Assembly (NCBI GenBank): GCA_026119855.1
Contig: JAOWBW010000304.1
Span: 1-64,000, forward strand
Direction of reading: 5' to 3'
Length of the DNA stretch: 64,000 nt
Source: Campanula takesimana
Lineage: Eukaryota; Streptophyta; Magnoliopsida; Asterales; Campanulaceae
Below, one piece after another: positions 22,990 to 34,150 of the stretch. The position numbers were made by a program, and so were the translations under genes. Below the pieces are notes generated by a model that searched no databases, had not been told where the DNA came from, and saw only the letters and a list, made by a program, of their open reading frames with translations. Every line of letters starts with the position of its first letter. Position 1 is the stretch's first letter.

Positions 22990-24316
22990 TGTCAAGCCCC
23001 GGATTTCGCTTCCCAGAAGCGCGCGCCTCCCGCTATTCCCATAACAGGCGCGCGCATCCCACATCCAATAGCCGGGGTGCCCGCTTCTCGTAATACAGTG
23101 ATATAGTGATTCAGTGATTCAGCGATATAGTGATACAGCGATACAGCGATTCAGCGATACAGTGATACAACGATTCAGTGATACAGTGGTACAGTGATTC
23201 AGTGATACAGTGATTCAGTAACACAGTGATACAGTGACACAGTGATTCAGTGGCACATTGATTCATTGATTCAGTGATACAGTGATTCAGTGATACAGTG
23301 ATAGTGATACGTGTAATTGTGGGGTTATGAATCACTGACTGTGCATGAGGGTGGAGTGCTAGTGTACGGTTGTTTTTGGTTTATAATCCGTCACATGTCC
23401 CATGTTATTGGCCGTAGCAGGGCTTGGCACATCTCTTGCTACCCGAGATGGGTCTTGACAATGTAGCAGGGACTGCTGTTACATATGTCTTTGTGCACAC
23501 CTATACAGTACACAGTCATTCAGTTGAGCTCATATTGATTAAGATGGAGTTAGGGGTGCGGTTGATCAGAGATGTTCTCAATCATATATCCTGTTATATG
23601 TGTTTACTCAGTTATCCAGCTATCCAGTTATACAGTGATATGTGATATGCATGATGAGTTGGTCATTGTTTTCAACTGGTATGGGATGGTTGGCGACAGG
23701 GAGCCTCTCTTATTATGTGATATCTGTATTCAGTTATATTGTTATATGATTTATCTATTCAGTTGCCTATGCTATATCCATTACATTTTGGCATGCCTTG
23801 TAGCTACATGATAGTAGCTTATTGAGTCTTTGACTCACCCCTTCCTTTATTTTGTTTTCCATAGCTTGCAAGGACATAGCAGATCCATCACAAACAGGCC
23901 GGTGAGCTGAGTTTGTTGGGAGAACGTGGGAAAACTTTTTGGTAGTCCTCTTTCTATGTTTTATACAGTGAGGACGATTTTATAGAGTTACATAAACTCT
24001 ATTTCACTAGCTCTACTATTGTACATATGTTTCCGCTGCCGTAGTTATTATCATAGTACTTCGATATGGTTGTCGTAGAGTTATGGACTCTATGTTATTG
24101 TATATACAGGTTGTGTAGGCTGTGTGGCCATAGAGTTTGTTTATCCAGTTAGTTCCTGAGTATGATAGCTCGTGGTGTTGTTTATAGCTCCTATTGTTGT
24201 TGAGCCTTGTTGTTAGTTGTGGTTAAATAGAGGGTTTGATACAATATTGATACAGTTATACAGCGATCATGCACCAATTTGGAGTTTCGGGAAGGAGCTT
24301 AGGTTGGGGTGTGACA
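22990..24316 (+). repeat. LTR of chromovirus type, possibly solo (1327 bp)
   Basis: Starts TGTCAAGCCCCGG and ends GGGGTGTGACA, the termini I associate with Ty3/gypsy chromoviruses. Flanks GCAAA and CCTAC do not match, so either one end is lost or the copy is old. No primer-binding site follows the right end, which argues for a solo LTR. GCGCGCGC words at 23019-23026 and 23048-23055 are centred 29 bp apart. An expanded GTGATACAGTGATTCA-type simple repeat lies inside. Confidence 0.55.
23095..23310. repeat. Degenerate 8/16-bp simple repeat (GTGATACA/GTGATTCA)n
   Basis: About 27 tandem units of 8 bp alternate between GTGATACA and GTGATTCA with point changes. The ORF reading through it on the minus strand is a by-product of the repeat. 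It lies within the LTR-like segment. Confidence 0.85.
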
Positions 24317-24409
24317 CCTACCTCTACAGAGAAGCAAGTTTGAGTCCGTTCCGGTGGTCGACTGCAATGTTCGAGCCTTCCGCAACCTCAGTCTTCAAAC
24401 TCTACTCTA

Positions 24410-25572
24410 ATGATGTCTCCATCATCTGAGCCTGCTACTCCTAACACCTTTGCGCCGTAAGTCTCCTCTCCTCTCACGGATCCCGAGATCGCTGCCGGTT
24501 TTAAGCTCTCCAATGTCCCACAACATCTCCACCACTTCCTTGCTAGTCTCATGCTTAAGATCACCATGCTCGAGGATCAAAGCCACACTCTAGAGAACCA
24601 AAACCAAGAGCTCAAAGACCACCTTCAGACTGAAATAAAGAAGAAAGGTGTGGAAACTAGCTTCCATGACGAAGAAGTGGTCTTCGTTGAGGTTGAAGAG
24701 GTTCCCGTCACCTATCCTGCTAATAATGATGCTATCCCCTTCAACTTACCCAACTACAAGAGGGTTCCTCCCCTAGTCTATGGCATGAGGCCAACCACCA
24801 ACAAGAATAAGAGTCCTTATGAGCCGTCCACCGATATGATGGGTAGGTCCACTACCAAACTGCCTTCTCCTTCGCTGCCACTGAGTATTGGCGCCACCAT
24901 ACCTGCAATATCCACCACTCCTCCCGCCACCCAAGTCAACTTCAGCTCGGATATCTCTAGTCATCCTCTAGTGGTCGCCACTTTCCATGGTACTTCCTTC
25001 CCCAAGACTCACCTTGACAGCTATGTGCTAGCCATGAGAGCCCGAGACTACACCAACGAGAAAATGGCTCGAGTCTTTCACACCACTCTAGATGGAATTG
25101 CCCTCCATTGGTTCTTAAGCTTGGATCCCACCGAGAGAGAGACATGGGATCAAATCACCACCACCTTCTGTGATAAGTACCAGTCGAACCTTGATTGGCA
25201 CGTCAACCGCACCGACTTAGAGAAAACTATGCAGAGGCCCGGTGAGCCTATTTATGAATTCTACAAGAGGTAGAACCACAAGCTAGCGGAAGTATAATAT
25301 CCTCCTAAGGCAAAGGAACAAAAGTAGATCTTCTTCAAGTGCTTATTGCCTGAGCTTAGGGTGGCAATCGGTAATGGTTACTTCCCCGATTTGAGAGAAA
25401 TGGTCAACGCTGGGGTGAGACATGAAGCCGGTATCACTGGTACTGCCAAAAAAACTGCTAAAAGTGGAAACAACTCCTTCCGCTACAAAGCTCCTACAAC
25501 CAACACCCCCAAGGTTAAAGAAGTCGCCGGTCAAATAAGCCTGGTCCAAGATGACTCCTTGTTCAATGTCTA
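24410..25572 (+). pseudogene. gag: Tat-C gag, first part
   Basis: Starts at tandem ATGs 24410/24413 (MSPSSEPATPNTFAP). It has an early in-frame TAA at 24458, then a helical segment (LEDQSHTLENQNQELKDHL), a Pro/Ser-rich linker and a clear gag core: TFPKTHLDSYVLAMRA-like, ALHWFLSLDPTERETWDQ, FCDKYQSNL, RPGEPIYEFYKR. Three more in-frame stops follow (25271, near 25296, 25325), then FFKCLLPELRVAI. The frame is cut at 25572 by the C2a LTR and resumes at 47682. This is the only gag besides that of Tat-D in which the capsid core is seen. Confidence 0.85.
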
Positions 25573-26578
25573 TGTTGGGTTTCGTGCAATAATACGCAGC
25601 GGAAGACATCACATGAAAAACACAAAAGCCTAGATCCGTTATGTTCAACAATTCATAATATGAAGACGAAAGATACTAACCCTTGTAGATCAAAATATGA
25701 AACCTCGGATTTAAATGCTAAGAAGAGCACCCTATACCGGTGATCCACACTTCGAACGGATTCAAGAACTCTTCTTGACTTGACTGCTAGGTCCTTCAGA
25801 TTGAAAAACTTGATGAAGAACGATTCTTCAATTGCTCCCTATGATTATTATGGTTTGATGATTGAGAATAATGAAACCTAATAACCCTAGTATAATATGT
25901 GTATCTCTCTCTCTAAGAAAGAGTTTATGATTTCACAAATCAATGATATTGGAACAATTACCGGTTGTACATATTATATACTAAACGTCTTCAAGAACCT
26001 TTAGGGTTTAGGAATTCTTGTCCAACAAGAAAAATCCTAAAATAAACTGCAGTGCGGGACCTAAGCCATACGACTCCTAGGCTGCTGTATGGCTCCCATG
26101 GAGCCGTACGGTGCCTTGTCCCAACTGCCTCGTTTTTCGCTCCTTTTAATTATCCGCTCTGTGTGTGTGACCCAATAGGATTATACTAAGTTGGCAACGA
26201 GTCAGAACCATTCAGACCTCGTAAGTCATAAGCGGACTCTAGCAAGCCTTTATGACTACCCAATTAGTATAACTTTGAAATCCAAAGTTTCCTAAAATAG
26301 AACATAACACAATCTCTTTGTTACACGATGTCTATTGAACGTAAGCCATGGACAATGGTCAACTTACTTCGTTCAATTCTTTCTCGATCCCGAATGTATT
26401 GATAATACAAATGACATTGATCCAATCAATTCGTTTGAGCATGGCCATGCATTTCATCAATACCATTCATCGAGTGGACAAAGATTGAAATCTCTCTTGA
26501 TGAGGAACAAATCCCTTCTTGGCTTATTACATTTCCCTACATGATTCCGATTATGCAAATCATATCATTTATAGCTAG
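25573..26578 (-). repeat. C2a solo LTR, first part
   Basis: Starts TGTTGGGTTTCGTGC. It is the left part of one copia LTR that continues at 47422-47676. Target duplications GTCTA (25568-25572) and GTCCA (47677-47681) differ by one transition. Deleting the insert restores the Tat-C gag frame across the site. The TATA region is near 25972-25982 (minus). About 150 bp of the LTR middle is lost at the Tat-D junction, judged by comparison with C1 LTRs. Confidence 0.85.
26064..26115. promoter_or_regulatory. C2a triple word, 19-bp spacing
   Basis: Three related sites, CATACG, TGTATG and CGTACG cores, are centred at 26069.5, 26088.5 and 26107.5, exactly 19 bp apart. They lie about 90-135 bp upstream of the TATA-like region in LTR orientation. 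Confidence 0.65.
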
Positions 26579-27381
26579 ATTATGCATTCATGTACAAAAT
26601 AAGAAAACAAGCAAATAAATAATTTCTTATTTATTTGGGATGTCGGATCATGTGCCTCGAGACTATCTCCATGGATTGGAGAGGCTCTAGGCTGATCCTT
26701 TGATGGAATCACACTACTTCAAAGACAAAGAAGAGGATGAGAAGGTAGAAAACAAGGAGTTTTATCTAAGCGTTCTTCAAGAATCCTATGGATGGCCTTG
26801 ACTAGAGGCCTTGAAGATCCAATGAACTTTTCTTGAATGGTGTTATAAAGGGTTGAATTTCGTGGGTGAGGGAGAGAAGCTGATGATGAGGACTTCTTTG
26901 ATCAGATTTGGAGTGGTTTTGGGTGAATGACCATTCTAGAGGTTTTTCGATTCAAGAACCTCTATATTTATAGGAGTTCTTGACCTAGGGTTTAAGCCAA
27001 GAAGGTAAGTTTGGATGGGAATCCAAGACTTGATTCCCAAGGAGGTATTTTTGGACTCTGGGATCACACATTAGGTTTCTCCCGGATTGCTTGAGTGTTT
27101 GCTAAGAAACGGGGTTAAGATCAACAAGGAAACTGAATAAAAACCCGACTTTCAAGGGAGATATCTCGTACGAGACATCAATGTCTCGTACGAGACATCT
27201 CAGTGCTGGAATTCACTTTTTGCCCTCTACAGTATTTTTAACGTTCATTTTGGCCCCTAACTAACGGAGTCAGTCAGAAACTTAACGAAACATGTCTAAC
27301 TTAACGAGTTTCGACACAAATCAAAGGCGAGACACAGAAGTAGTGTGATTATGAATGAATTTCCAAAATGGGGTGTCTACA
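26579..27381 (-). repeat. Tat-D 3' LTR, truncated
   Basis: Matches 46620-47421 closely and ends GGGGTGTCTACA at 27381. The outer 199 bp present in the 5' LTR (46421-46619) is missing at the junction with C2a. TATA (minus CTATAAATATAG) is near 26963-26973. Paired TCTCGTACGAGA palindromes lie at 27164-27175 and 27184-27195. Confidence 0.9.
27164..27195. promoter_or_regulatory. Palindrome pair TCTCGTACGAGA, Tat-D 3' LTR
   Basis: Two perfect 12-bp palindromes centred 20 bp apart, about 200 bp upstream of the TATA box. The same pair recurs at 28423, 39199, 45133, 46274, 47204, 48511, 49455 and 60105 with 20-21 bp spacing. Confidence 0.7.
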
Positions 27382-27394
27382 GAACCCCTCGGCG
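27382..27394 (-). other. Tat-D polypurine tract
   Basis: Minus strand CGCCGAGGGGTTC directly before the 3' LTR start TGTAGACACC. Tat-F and Tat-G have the same tract with small changes. Confidence 0.75.
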
Positions 27395-27472
27395 ATGATA
27401 CTTATGGATGAAGTAACATCGTCGATAGAAAAGACGCCATTTTGAACTAGGGGTACGGTCGTGCTAGAAAGC

Positions 27473-27515
27473 TGCCTACATATTCCTCGGAAGGAAATCA
27501 TACCAAACGTAATTT
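27473..27515 (-). ncRNA. CTACG/CGTAG hairpin, copy 2 (Tat-D 3' region)
   Basis: Plus-strand arms CTACA (27476-27480) and CGTAA (27508-27512) pair with two G-U wobbles in the minus-strand transcript. The inner stem is TTCCT/AGGAA. The most diverged of the seven copies. Confidence 0.4.
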
Positions 27516-27599
27516 GACTCTGAAAATATGCAAAAACGGGGTTTAAGGTATTTTGAAAATCATTTTTGAAAACAATACTTATGGTAAGTAAAGCTTAGA

Positions 27600-28400
27600 G
27601 TTTAGAGAGTAACCCATACTGAGGAATCAATGTCCTTGACCCAATTTTGAATATACTCCTTTTTGTTGATGATGAACCGTCTCCAGTTGCAATCCATACT
27701 GAGGAATCAATCTCTTTGACACAATTCTGAATATGCCCTGTTGTTAATGATGAACCGTCTTCGATTTGGAGACGCCAGTTACCCGGACCTTTCTTCTCCT
27801 TCCAACGAGGTTGCCTTATTCGCCGGAAAATGTGAATCCTATGTTATTAACATACGTTTTGATAACAATTATCGGACTCTGGGTTTGGAGACGCCAATTA
27901 CTTGGATCCTTGCTTCTCCTTCCAACGAGGTTGCCTTATTCGCCGAAAAAGTGAATCCTATACCATTAACATACGTCTCGATGGCAATTATGGGACTCTA
28001 AATGGTGGGATTCTGTGTTATTAAATTACGTCTTGATAACAGTCGTGGGATACCCGGTTGTAAATCCTGTGTCATTAACATACGTCTCGATGACAGTCAT
28101 GGGATTTAGAGTTTGCTGATGCAGATTTTGTTGCTCACCCATGATCTTGGATGTGCGGTGAGAATAAATTCGTACTGAGAAACAACTTTGCTTGTTCCAA
28201 TTCTGAAGATATTCTTTTGTTGACGACTCAATGTTCCATCTTGAACCGGGTTCAGATTTGACCTTTCAGTCAAAAGCAGGGCTTTTTCTGATCTTCCTGT
28301 TGAAAGCTAGCTTTTCTGGAATTTCAGTCAAAAGCAGGGCTTTTTCTGACCTTTCTGTTAAAAGCAGGGCTTTTTTGGAATTTCTTAAGAAAACAGAGTT
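27600..28400. repeat. Tat-D 3' region with several degenerate tandem repeats
   Basis: Three overlapping sets are visible. A block around CATACTGAGGAATCAAT is duplicated near 27618 and 27693. A block GGAGACGCCARTTAC with the following 50 bp is duplicated (27767, 27879). A unit containing ATTAACATACGTYT occurs four times between 27835 and 28105. Three copies of a GTCAAAAGCAGGGCTTTTT-type unit follow at 28270-28375. Repeat-rich 3' regions are known for Tat/Ogre elements. No coding role seen. Confidence 0.65.
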
Positions 28401-28422
28401 TTCTGAAGATTTTCTAGGGATA

Positions 28423-28454
28423 TCTCGTACGAGATAAGGATGTCTCGTACGAGA
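28423..28454. promoter_or_regulatory. Palindrome pair upstream of the plant-mobile-domain gene
   Basis: TCTCGTACGAGA at 28423-28434 and a near match at 28443-28454, 20 bp apart, about 160 bp before ATG 28613. A possible upstream control element of the antisense gene. Confidence 0.55.
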
Positions 28455-28612
28455 CTTCTCTATTTTTACGCAGATCAGAGACATTTTAGGCTCTGAAAGT
28501 GATTTTCAAATCACTTTTTCTAATTTTACTTCGGGAATTCTTAACCCTAGGCGATTTTTTCATCCAAAAATCTTCATTTTCACCAATTTCTAGTGATTCT
28601 CAACCCTTTTAA

Positions 28613-30675
28613 ATGGTCGGTGTACATCGTTCGCATAAGGAACACCTCTTTGGTAGGCACATGAAGGGTAAAGTGTAGGCGACGGACGAGTTGTACCCAT
28701 TTCCCGATGATCATATTTCTCACACCGTTCGGACGAGGCGGGTAAGGATCTCTTTCTTTTACTGAGTTTTCATGTTAATTTCGTTGTTGCATGTCTCAAT
28801 TTGGTGCCTTCGCAGTTCGACTTTTGTCAAAAAAAAAATTGCCTAGAATCATCACTGCTAGGGTTTACCATGCATGGCTGATCTCTCGATGGAATATCAT
28901 CCTTGTTGATGTTGAAAATAATTGTAGTATAGTAGTACATGATTTCGACTGTCGTTTTAGGAAATTCTGCAATTTTTCGGGTAAAATGCTTAAATGAGGA
29001 TTTTACCGATTTTCTGACATTCGTCTATTTTACCTTTGTTTTTTGCAGTCATTTAGGGTTGTCGATAACTGTAGAGGCATCGTACGAGCCGTTGCCGAGA
29101 GGTGGGCAACTCTTAATGGTGAGATGAAGGAAGAGATCGATAATCTCGGGCTTAAGCCCTTCTTTGAAAGCTTAGTCGGTGAGAGGAGGAATGTTCACTT
29201 GCTCCAAGCTATTCGGGAGCGCTGTGGGACAGTACCCATACCATGCATATGCGGTGGGGGGAGGTCACCATGACTTCCTCTGATTTTCATGCCATTACCG
29301 GTCTTTCTATTGCCGGTGAGCCGCTTGAGGTTGATACTGACTTCCTACCCGGTAGTGATGATATGAGGCATTTTTTGGGTTTCTCTGTGCGTACCCTAGG
29401 CAAGGGTGTCCCTCTGAAGGCTTTGAGGGACAAGTTCGATGCCTATGTTACTGTTAATACTGGTCAGATGCACCTCACCGCCACCCGTGTTGCAGCTGTC
29501 CGTGGCTTTCTGTGGTGGGCCTTTTCTGAGATGCTATTTGCCAATCATGCGTCGACTGCCTTGTTTACTCTGTTGAGCTGCCTGGGGGATATGCAGCATG
29601 TGACTGATGCTAGTTGGGGTTCAACTGGCTTGGCCCACTGCTATGTGGCGATTGATGAGAGTTCGCGAGATGGGGAGAACGTTGGCTTAGGCAGCTAAAG
29701 TCATGCCTGGGAGGTATAATACTCATTTACTTCTGTATTCCTCCTTGATTTCAGCCCCATTTTACTTTTTGTCTCAGTAACTCATTCAGTTTTGACACTT
29801 TTCTATGTTTCTCCCATTCGCAGGCTTGGGAATACGCCATGTTTGGTCACTTCACTTTCAACCTTCGAGAAAACACTGTTATGTTCCCAGATACTTTAAG
29901 ATGGCACAGGGGTAATAGGGACACCCGTGATAAGCAGGCAGAGGGGGCTGATATGCCGGTGGAGCGCATGCGGCTGTATTTTGATAGATGGGAGGCCGCT
30001 CTTGAGTCCGCTGTTGCTTTCTTTCCTTGGCGGAGTTTGGGCATTGATCATGTTTACAGGTTTGCTGGTATGAGGTTACTGATGATCGGCCTTGGACCCA
30101 CCAGCCCATATGCTTAACTCTTATGCTATCGGGGAGGAGGAGAGAGGTGACCTCATCATTGGTCAGGATGCTTTTGACCATATGTCTTTGGAGGCCGATT
30201 ATCAGGACTTTCTTGCTCGTCTCATGCCCCGGTTGATTCTGGAGGGTGATCAGGCTCAGGCCCAGGGGTTGTTCATGTCCCTTTCCGTTCGCAACTTGGA
30301 CCAGCTTCATTTACCTACAACTTGGCTGAGGGGATAGAGAGCACCGAGGACCTTCCCGCCTAGTATGATATGCTTGAGGGACTCGTACCTCCTGCCGACG
30401 CGACCATGGTATGGTTTATGACCCTCCTTCCGTCATTTTCGTCATTCTACCATTTCATATCTCTGTTTATCATTTATCTGAATATCTTGACATTTCTATT
30501 TGTTTCTTCTCAACAGGTGCCCATTTCCGAGTATAGAGAGGTCGCCGGATGGCTCGCCCAGTTTATGGCCTATGCCAAGTGGGTGAAGAGGGAGACCGCG
30601 GATCTCTTAGGCCGATTGGCTCGCCAGACAGCAGAGTCAGCTTCTTGCGGGAAAATACCTCGGACCGACGAATGA
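28613..30675 (+). pseudogene. Plant-mobile-domain gene, four exons, antisense in Tat-D
   Basis: Exons fit at 28613-28741, 29049-29713, 29824-30408 and 30517-30675. All three introns (307, 110 and 108 bp) have GT-AG ends and phase 0. The protein begins MVGVHRSHKEHLFGRHMKG. The domain signature is MRWGEVTMTSSDFHAITGLSI, then FLGFSVRTLGKG, RVAAVRGFLWWAFSEMLF, WEYAMFGHFTFNLR and FDRWEAALESAVAFFPWRSLG. I recognise this as the plant mobile domain, found in MAIN-like proteins and in transposons. Damage: TAG in exon 1, a frame change near a run of Gs at 29256, TAA at 29696-29698, and another frame change near 30090. It lies on the strand opposite Tat-D gag-pol, between pol and the 3' LTR, so it is a captured gene carried by the element. 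Confidence 0.75.
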
Positions 30676-31103
30676 TCACGTGGCAGTGGCGACGTCTCCT
30701 TTCTTCTTGATACTGTAGTATATAGGATCTACTTTTGTCCCTTCTTTTATTGATGATGTATTTATTGCCTCGGCGTAGGCGAAGACAATTTCTCTTTCTT
30801 TGGTTTGTACCTATGCAACAGTTAACTCCTAACTCTAACACATAATACTTTTGTTAATTTTAGTTTTTATTTCTGACTGTGTAATGGATTGATTCACATC
30901 CGGTTGGTCAACCGAGGGGTATTTTTATGTGATGGATTCGTGTTGGGTCATTTGTAGGTGATGTATGAACTGCTTTGGGTGCATTCCTGAGGTGTTTGAG
31001 GCATGTTTTGACTCATTGGGCAACCAGAGATTTGAGCAGAGTTTCTGTTATCTGAAATTGGAGATGCCTCGTACGAGCCATCCTCTGAATCTACGACTGT
31101 TTC
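30676..31103 (+). other. 3' flank of the plant-mobile-domain gene
   Basis: No gene seen. It contains a single CCTCGTACGAGCC word at 31067-31079, just before the C1b LTR. The short minus-strand ORF here is incidental. Confidence 0.4.
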
Positions 31104-32601
31104 TGTTGGTAGTGGTGCCCTAGGCACGTTTAATAAATGTTGTAATTGTTATCATTTATTTCATATCAATAAAGAGATGTTTTGATTATTATTGTTGTTC
31201 ATGTTTACTTATAATAATCTCCGTCCCTAGTACTTATTAAGCACTATTATAAAGGCTAAATGATCATGGGATGATCATGTTAGATTTATGGGTACTTGTT
31301 TGGAATAAGGTACTGGACATGACCCGCTGTATGAGATTTATGTCATGGTCTATGTCAAACATATATCTCATATTAGTTATGTCATTTGAATCCTTAGACA
31401 TGAAGTTATTATAGTCTTCCACTTGATGAACATTATGTTTGACATATTCAAACGCTACCTTTAACCGGGAAGTTATAAAGGGTATGATTGGCATAATCGG
31501 ATTCACGTAGGGAAGAATAATAAGCTAAATGGATTTGTCCCTCCTCGGAGAGATGTCAAGCTTGGGCCTCTCGTAGGAATGATGTTGATGAAATGTTCGG
31601 CCGGACTCAAATGAATTGATTGGATCAATGTCATTTGGATTATCAACACATTCGGAATCGAGAAAGTATTGAACAAAACAAGTTGACTGTTTGACCATGA
31701 CTTGTGTTCAATGACATCGTGGACAAAGGGATTGCGACATATTCTAAGAGGAATGCGAACTTGTATCTAGTTATACTATTTGGGTAGGGATGACGGTTTG
31801 CTAGAACCTAATCATATCTTATGGGATCATGTTTGAGCTCATTGCCAACTTAGTATAATCCTAGAGGGTCACACACAATAGAACGAATCTTTAAAAAGGA
31901 CTACATTGGAATTTTGGAAATTCTGGACTTTCTGGGAAGTGGGCGACCGCACATTCTGGACTAGGTGGCCGCACACTTAGCTCAAAAATGTACCAGATTT
32001 GTTTCAGAATGTTGTGCGACCGCACAGAGGTTTTTGGGCGGCCGCACAGTACTGTCGGGTGGCAGATTCCTAATTTGATTAGGAAACGAATTTTGGACGG
32101 ATTTTGACACAAGTTTCCTATTTGGAATAGGTCATACTTGTGTATAAAAGACCAAATTCGGCCAGCACTAAAAGCTAATGATTTTGTGAGTCTCAAAGAG
32201 TTTGAGAGAGGGTTTATTTTGTTCCAAGACATTCTTAGTTGAGGAACAAAATAATACACAAAATAAATTCCATATAGTTCTTTTGATTGTGAAAAGTGTT
32301 TCACAATTTGGTCTAGCAACCAAGATCAAAGAAGCTCCTTTGATATTCGTTCGAAGTGTGGATACCGCTAGAGGGTGAAAATCATCATCTTCAAAGTTCG
32401 TGTTCAAGCTTTGTGATCGTGATCAAGTCTTCAAGTAACTCCACCAAAGACCAAGAGAAAAACTTTGATAGCCATCAGGGTTAGTTATTCCTTTATTCAT
32501 CTTGTTGTATTTGATTTAATCATACGAACGGATCTATGGGCTTTGGGTTTCAAAATTTTAAATGCTAATTTCCGCTGCGCATGTTTGATCGAAACCCAAC
32601 A
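31104..32601 (+). repeat. C1b 5' LTR (1498 bp)
   Basis: Starts TGTTGGTAGTGG and ends GAAACCCAACA. TATA GTATAAAAG is at 32142-32150. Two word pairs, GCGACCGC with GTGGCCGC or GCGGCCGC, lie upstream at centres 31946.5/31968.5 and 32019.5/32041.5, each 22 bp apart. C1a has GCGCCCGC at these sites. Confidence 0.95.
31941..32048. promoter_or_regulatory. C1b word cluster GCGACCGCAC/GCGGCCGCAC
   Basis: Two pairs with 22-bp spacing, 90-200 bp upstream of the TATA box. The surrounding LTR aligns with C1a but the words differ. Confidence 0.65.
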
Positions 32602-32602
32602 G

Positions 32603-32614
32603 TGGTATCAGAGC
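32603..32614 (+). other. C1b primer-binding site
   Basis: TGGTATCAGAGC, one base after the LTR end; initiator tRNA-Met type. Confidence 0.95.
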
Positions 32615-34150
32615 CCCGTTCATGTTGATTAATTCAATACTTGGATCATGTTATGTGTATATAAATTGTTTATGTGCCTTGCATGATATGAATATTGGAG
32701 TATGTGATGTTTATGTGTTATGTGATTTTATGTGGTTTATTGTTTTGCAACTTTAATCGCACGATTCAATCGCAATAAATAAATTATGGTGGATTCAGAA
32801 TTGTTGATCATTAATTTTTGATTGGATCAAATTTTAATAATCGGGGAAAAGCAATTTTGAGACAAAATTTTCGAACTTAAAATTCTGCACATTCTGATTG
32901 AACCGGGCGACCGCACGGGATATACTGGGCGGCCGCACGGTCTTTGGGCGACCGCACAGGTATTTTTTGGGCGGCCGCACGACAAGATCAGATTGTCTGA
33001 TTTTGCTCAAAAATCAGAATTTGGAATTTTCGAAAAATTCAACAAAACCAGTAACAGAACCAATCCAGACTTGCTGATCTGGAATGGGTTTTGGGTAGTT
33101 GGTTTGTGTGTGGATTTTGGGGTTTGATTTTCCTATTTGTTTTAAATCTTGTGATTCCTAGATTGGTTCAAGTTTTGGATGGCTAATCTGCGTTCATCGA
33201 GATTGTGTTTCCCAAAATTGATCGCAATCAAAGTTTCAAAGATAAAACGAAGTTAGAATTATGAAGAGTTCATAATTGCTAAAATTGAGAAACAAAGTTC
33301 TTGATTCAATGATTGGAGATCCATGTGGAATTGTGAATGAAATTGGCCTACGCTCATCGAGACCATCTATTGCTTAGTTTCGGCCACATGGACAACTTTC
33401 TTGGTTTCTTGAATTAGTGCGGGATTGTGGTTGCCTGATGGCTTAGTTCGACCGCACTTCTTGTTGTCTTGATTTGGAGATAATAACCAAAGTTGAAATA
33501 GTCTCATCCTCATAATTATAGAGAAACCAATGACACATAAATACCATGCTTAAATTAATGGAGATTAATTTAGTGGCTAAACTTGATGTGTAACATGTTT
33601 ATATTATGTGCTCATAAATGTGTTATATGCTACATGCGATAAACCTTCAAAGAAAGTTTTAAGTCCTTCTGCCATGCCATGATTAAAACACTTGTTTATA
33701 CATGAGTAACTTTATGTGGGCTCGCCAAAGCGAGGTGCATTGATTTTATTCGTGTTTGAGCAAGATGAGTGAATAAGAGTTTCCTATGCGTTTAAAATGG
33801 TTGGACTTAATTAAGCGTCAAAACAGTTTTGGGCTTAAGGCAAAGATGAGATTTAACATGCTTTTTGTAATTGGATTTCTTAAAGGATCTCATGAAAAGA
33901 AATGAGAGTCATATGAGATATGATTGACAAGAGTTGTCTACCTAATTGATTTAATTTTGAGCGGTGCGCCAAAGCGTACTCAAAATTAGATTAAAGTGGG
34001 ATCTCAACCCAATTAAATTATATTATACATTGGATGTATAAGAAGATTATATAATTTAGTGGGAGTATTTTGTTTAAAATACATTATTTATCTCTTTAAT
34101 GAAAATCGGTACTTATTAAATTTTGGAAATTTTTTGCATATTTGAAGATA
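32615..34150 (+). other. C1b 5' leader
   Basis: Untranslated leader homologous to that of C1a. Two word pairs at centres 32910.5/32932.5 (22 bp) and 32951.5/32974.5 (23 bp) use the C1b words GCGACCGC and GCGGCCGC. The C1a leader has one pair and a different word. No ORF of interest. Confidence 0.75.

Noticed and set aside
23111..23335. Minus-strand ORF rich in His, Cys and Thr
   Set aside because: It is a translation of the 8-bp simple repeat.
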